Below, piece by piece: positions 5,812-7,296 of a stretch of DNA of 7,296 nt. Numbering within the stretch: the first letter of the stretch is position 1; each line of letters starts with the position of its first letter. The translations under genes and the position numbers were made by a program. Origin of the DNA: Paludibacter sp. (lineage in GTDB: Bacteria > Bacteroidota > Bacteroidia > Bacteroidales > Paludibacteraceae); NCBI GenBank assembly GCA_028748945.1, contig JAQTOL010000155.1, positions 1-7,296 on the forward strand. Direction: 5' to 3'. Under the pieces are notes generated by a model. The model was not told the DNA's origin, searched no databases, and saw only the letters and a list, made by a program, of their open reading frames with translations.

Positions 5812-7296
5812 TTACTTTATTGTCAGTTCATCAATCAATCTTTTTGCGCCACCAATTTTATCCATAACAAACAGGATATAGCGTACATCCACGTTAATGG
5901 TCCGTTGCAAATCGGGTTCAAAAACAATGTCACCACTCATCGATTCCCAGTTTCCATCAAAAGCCAACCCAAGCAGTTCCCCTTTGGAATTAAAAATGGG
6001 GCTTCCCGAATTACCACCGGTAATATCGTTATTACTTAAAAATGCCACGTGCATTTCACCGGTTTTCGTATCAATATAAGCACCATAATTATTTTCTAAA
6101 ATAGCTTTCTTGAGTTTTGGCGAAACATCAAATTCCATATCGCCCGGGATTTCTTTTTCCAGAATTCCTTTGGTTGTTGTGTAATATTTATAATCCACTG
6201 CATCGGCAGGTTTGTATCCACCAATCGTACCATAGGTGAGGCGCATGGTAAAATTAGCATCGGGATAAATTGTTGTTCCTTTTTCGGCTGACATTTCCAT
6301 GATTCCGGCTTCGTACAAACGTTCTGCATCATTTATCTGATCATTTTTTTTAAGGTATTCATCCGTTCTCATCAGATCCATCGTAATTCTGATATCATTA
6401 GCAAAAATAACAGCCGGATCTTTCGAGAAATCTGTTTTTCCGTTTTTAATTTCTTTGCTTATTTTCTCAAACGAAGTAAATGCGGATTTCCTATAAAGAT
6501 ATCTTGCGTATTTAACATAATCACCTTTGAACCTTTTAGTAATGAGGTAATAAACTTCCGGCAACGCATCGGCATCCACCGATTTTTTATAAACATCCAG
6601 CATGGCAACCATAGTAGCTTCATCCACAACCGGGTAATAGTCTTTATACAATTTGGCGGTTTCAATCAACATGGAGTCTTGCGACAGACCCTTCTTTTCA
6701 AGTGCTTTCACTTCACTTGCCAACCGTGGCATTTCAACACCACCCGATAAAGATTCACGCAAATAATTTATCGCACGACCATAAGGATATATTTTGGCGT
6801 AACCATCTTCGATATTTTCAAGCACCTTTTTATATTTTGTCTGCCGTTCCGGTGATTTATTTACCCAATCGGTAAAATCTTTTTCTTCTCCCTGTTTTAC
6901 CGTTATTATGCCTAATTTGGTAATGGCTTTGTTCATACCGATACTGTTTTTCCAGTAATTTGAACTTCGGGCATATTTGCTCGCATAAGCAATGTTGATG
7001 GCTTCGTCGGCGCGCATAAACGAGCGCCAAACGTCTTGTTTTGCACCACGAACATCAATCATTGCCTGGTTTCTGGCTTTTACACGGTAATTGACTCCCC
7101 ATGATGACAAATAACGGCTTGTTGAACCGGGGTTTCCTAAAATCATTGTGTAATCCCCCGGCTTATAACCTCCATTGGATATGGTAGCAAATCGTTTAGG
7201 GAAATAAGGCACATTATCTTTGGAATATTTAGCCGGTTTTCCATCCGGTCCGCAATATACGCGAAAAACCGAAAAATCACCTGTATGACGGGGCCA
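5812..7296 (-). CDS. S46 family serine dipeptidyl-peptidase, DPP7-like; N-terminus beyond the window edge
   Basis: The visible 494 residues are the C-terminal part of an S46 exopeptidase, a periplasmic enzyme that removes dipeptides from peptide N-termini. The frame is open to position 7296, where it begins WPRHTGDFSVFR; the GTG at 7212 is internal, not a start. The Asp in HTGDF (codon 7276-7278) is the catalytic Asp, and the first Ser of GGNSGSP (codon 6007-6009) is the nucleophile. The catalytic His and signal peptide lie outside the window. The Asp-Ser distance of 423 residues agrees with my recollection of P. gingivalis DPP7 (Asp225, Ser648), which suggests a full length near 712. The residue that sets P1 preference is Gly (FDGNW, codon 5953-5955), as in DPP7 enzymes that prefer hydrophobic P1 residues; DPP11, which cuts after Asp/Glu, has Arg there. 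An alpha-helical domain lies between the two catalytic parts. No T9SS C-terminal sorting domain is seen; the protein ends IDELTIK. The gene converges on pfkA across a shared terminator. Confidence 0.95.
   Translation of the reverse strand, partial: WPRHTGDFSVFRVYCGPDGKPAKYSKDNVPYFPKRFATISNGGYKPGDYTMILGNPGSTSRYLSSWGVNYRVKARNQAMIDVRGAKQDVWRSFMRADEAINIAYASKYARSSNYWKNSIGMNKAITKLGIITVKQGEEKDFTDWVNKSPERQTKYKKVLENIEDGYAKIYPYGRAINYLRESLSGGVEMPRLASEVKALEKKGLSQDSMLIETAKLYKDYYPVVDEATMVAMLDVYKKSVDADALPEVYYLITKRFKGDYVKYARYLYRKSAFTSFEKISKEIKNGKTDFSKDPAVIFANDIRITMDLMRTDEYLKKNDQINDAERLYEAGIMEMSAEKGTTIYPDANFTMRLTYGTIGGYKPADAVDYKYYTTTKGILEKEIPGDMEFDVSPKLKKAILENNYGAYIDTKTGEMHVAFLSNNDITGGNSGSPIFNSKGELLGLAFDGNWESMSGDIVFEPDLQRTINVDVRYILFVMDKIGGAKRLIDELTIK

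Noticed and set aside
5940..5975. DPP11 (Asp/Glu-specific) assignment for the S46 peptidase
   Set aside because: The specificity position is Gly in FDGNW rather than Arg, and the catalytic spacing matches DPP7.
5779..6079. Plus-strand ORFs opposite the end of the S46 peptidase gene, one with a hydrophobic start resembling a signal peptide
   Set aside because: They are antisense to the conserved catalytic Ser region of the peptidase and begin inside the terminator hairpin. The coding signal is fully explained by the minus-strand gene.
1..7296. A new defence system, mobile element, CRISPR array or RNA gene
   Set aside because: All substantial reading frames belong to known core or accessory families. 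No transposase, integrase, spaced direct repeats, tRNA or rRNA signature was seen on either strand, and the only unexplained signals are small regulatory-looking elements in the intergenic gaps.

Overview
The window looks like an ordinary chromosomal segment of a member of the Bacteroidota, most likely order Bacteroidales. The evidence is a PorQ-type component of the type IX secretion system (T9SS), a Bacteroidota-style TonB with an FPGG/YP C-terminal domain, an S46 dipeptidyl-peptidase, AT-rich intergenic DNA, no clear Shine-Dalgarno sequences, and TAnnTTTG motifs typical of Bacteroidota -7 boxes. I cannot name the genus from sequence alone.

Layout. On the minus strand at the left edge lies hflX (836 to beyond position 1; its C-terminus is outside the window). 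Upstream of it is tonB (1629-952, minus). A terminator-like hairpin (851-881) sits between them, only 14 bases before the hflX start codon. A 299-base AT-rich divergent intergenic region (1630-1928) follows, with candidate promoters for both directions and a pair of TTTGTCAAA boxes inside an inverted repeat. On the plus strand there is a compact four-gene cluster: porQ (1929-2969), cmk (3023-3706), ispH (3799-4680) and pfkA (4729-5712). The gaps are 53, 92 and 48 bases, and the cluster ends at a 14-bp bidirectional terminator (5757-5788). Convergent to it, at the right edge, is the C-terminal two-thirds of an S46 serine dipeptidyl-peptidase of the DPP7 type (minus, 5812 to beyond 7296).

How the genes fit together. 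cmk (pyrimidine nucleotide salvage), ispH (last step of the MEP isoprenoid pathway) and pfkA (glycolysis) are housekeeping genes. They appear to be co-transcribed with porQ, an outer-membrane barrel of the T9SS attachment complex. tonB supplies energy to outer-membrane transporters, and the S46 enzyme trims peptides in the periplasm, which fits a peptide-using lifestyle. HflX is a ribosome-splitting GTPase.

I found no mobile element, CRISPR array, tRNA, rRNA or novel multi-gene system. The points most worth a second look are regulatory: a possible leader-type control of hflX (tiny ORF, alternative pairing and terminator hairpin between tonB and hflX) and the paired TTTGTCAAA boxes upstream of tonB.
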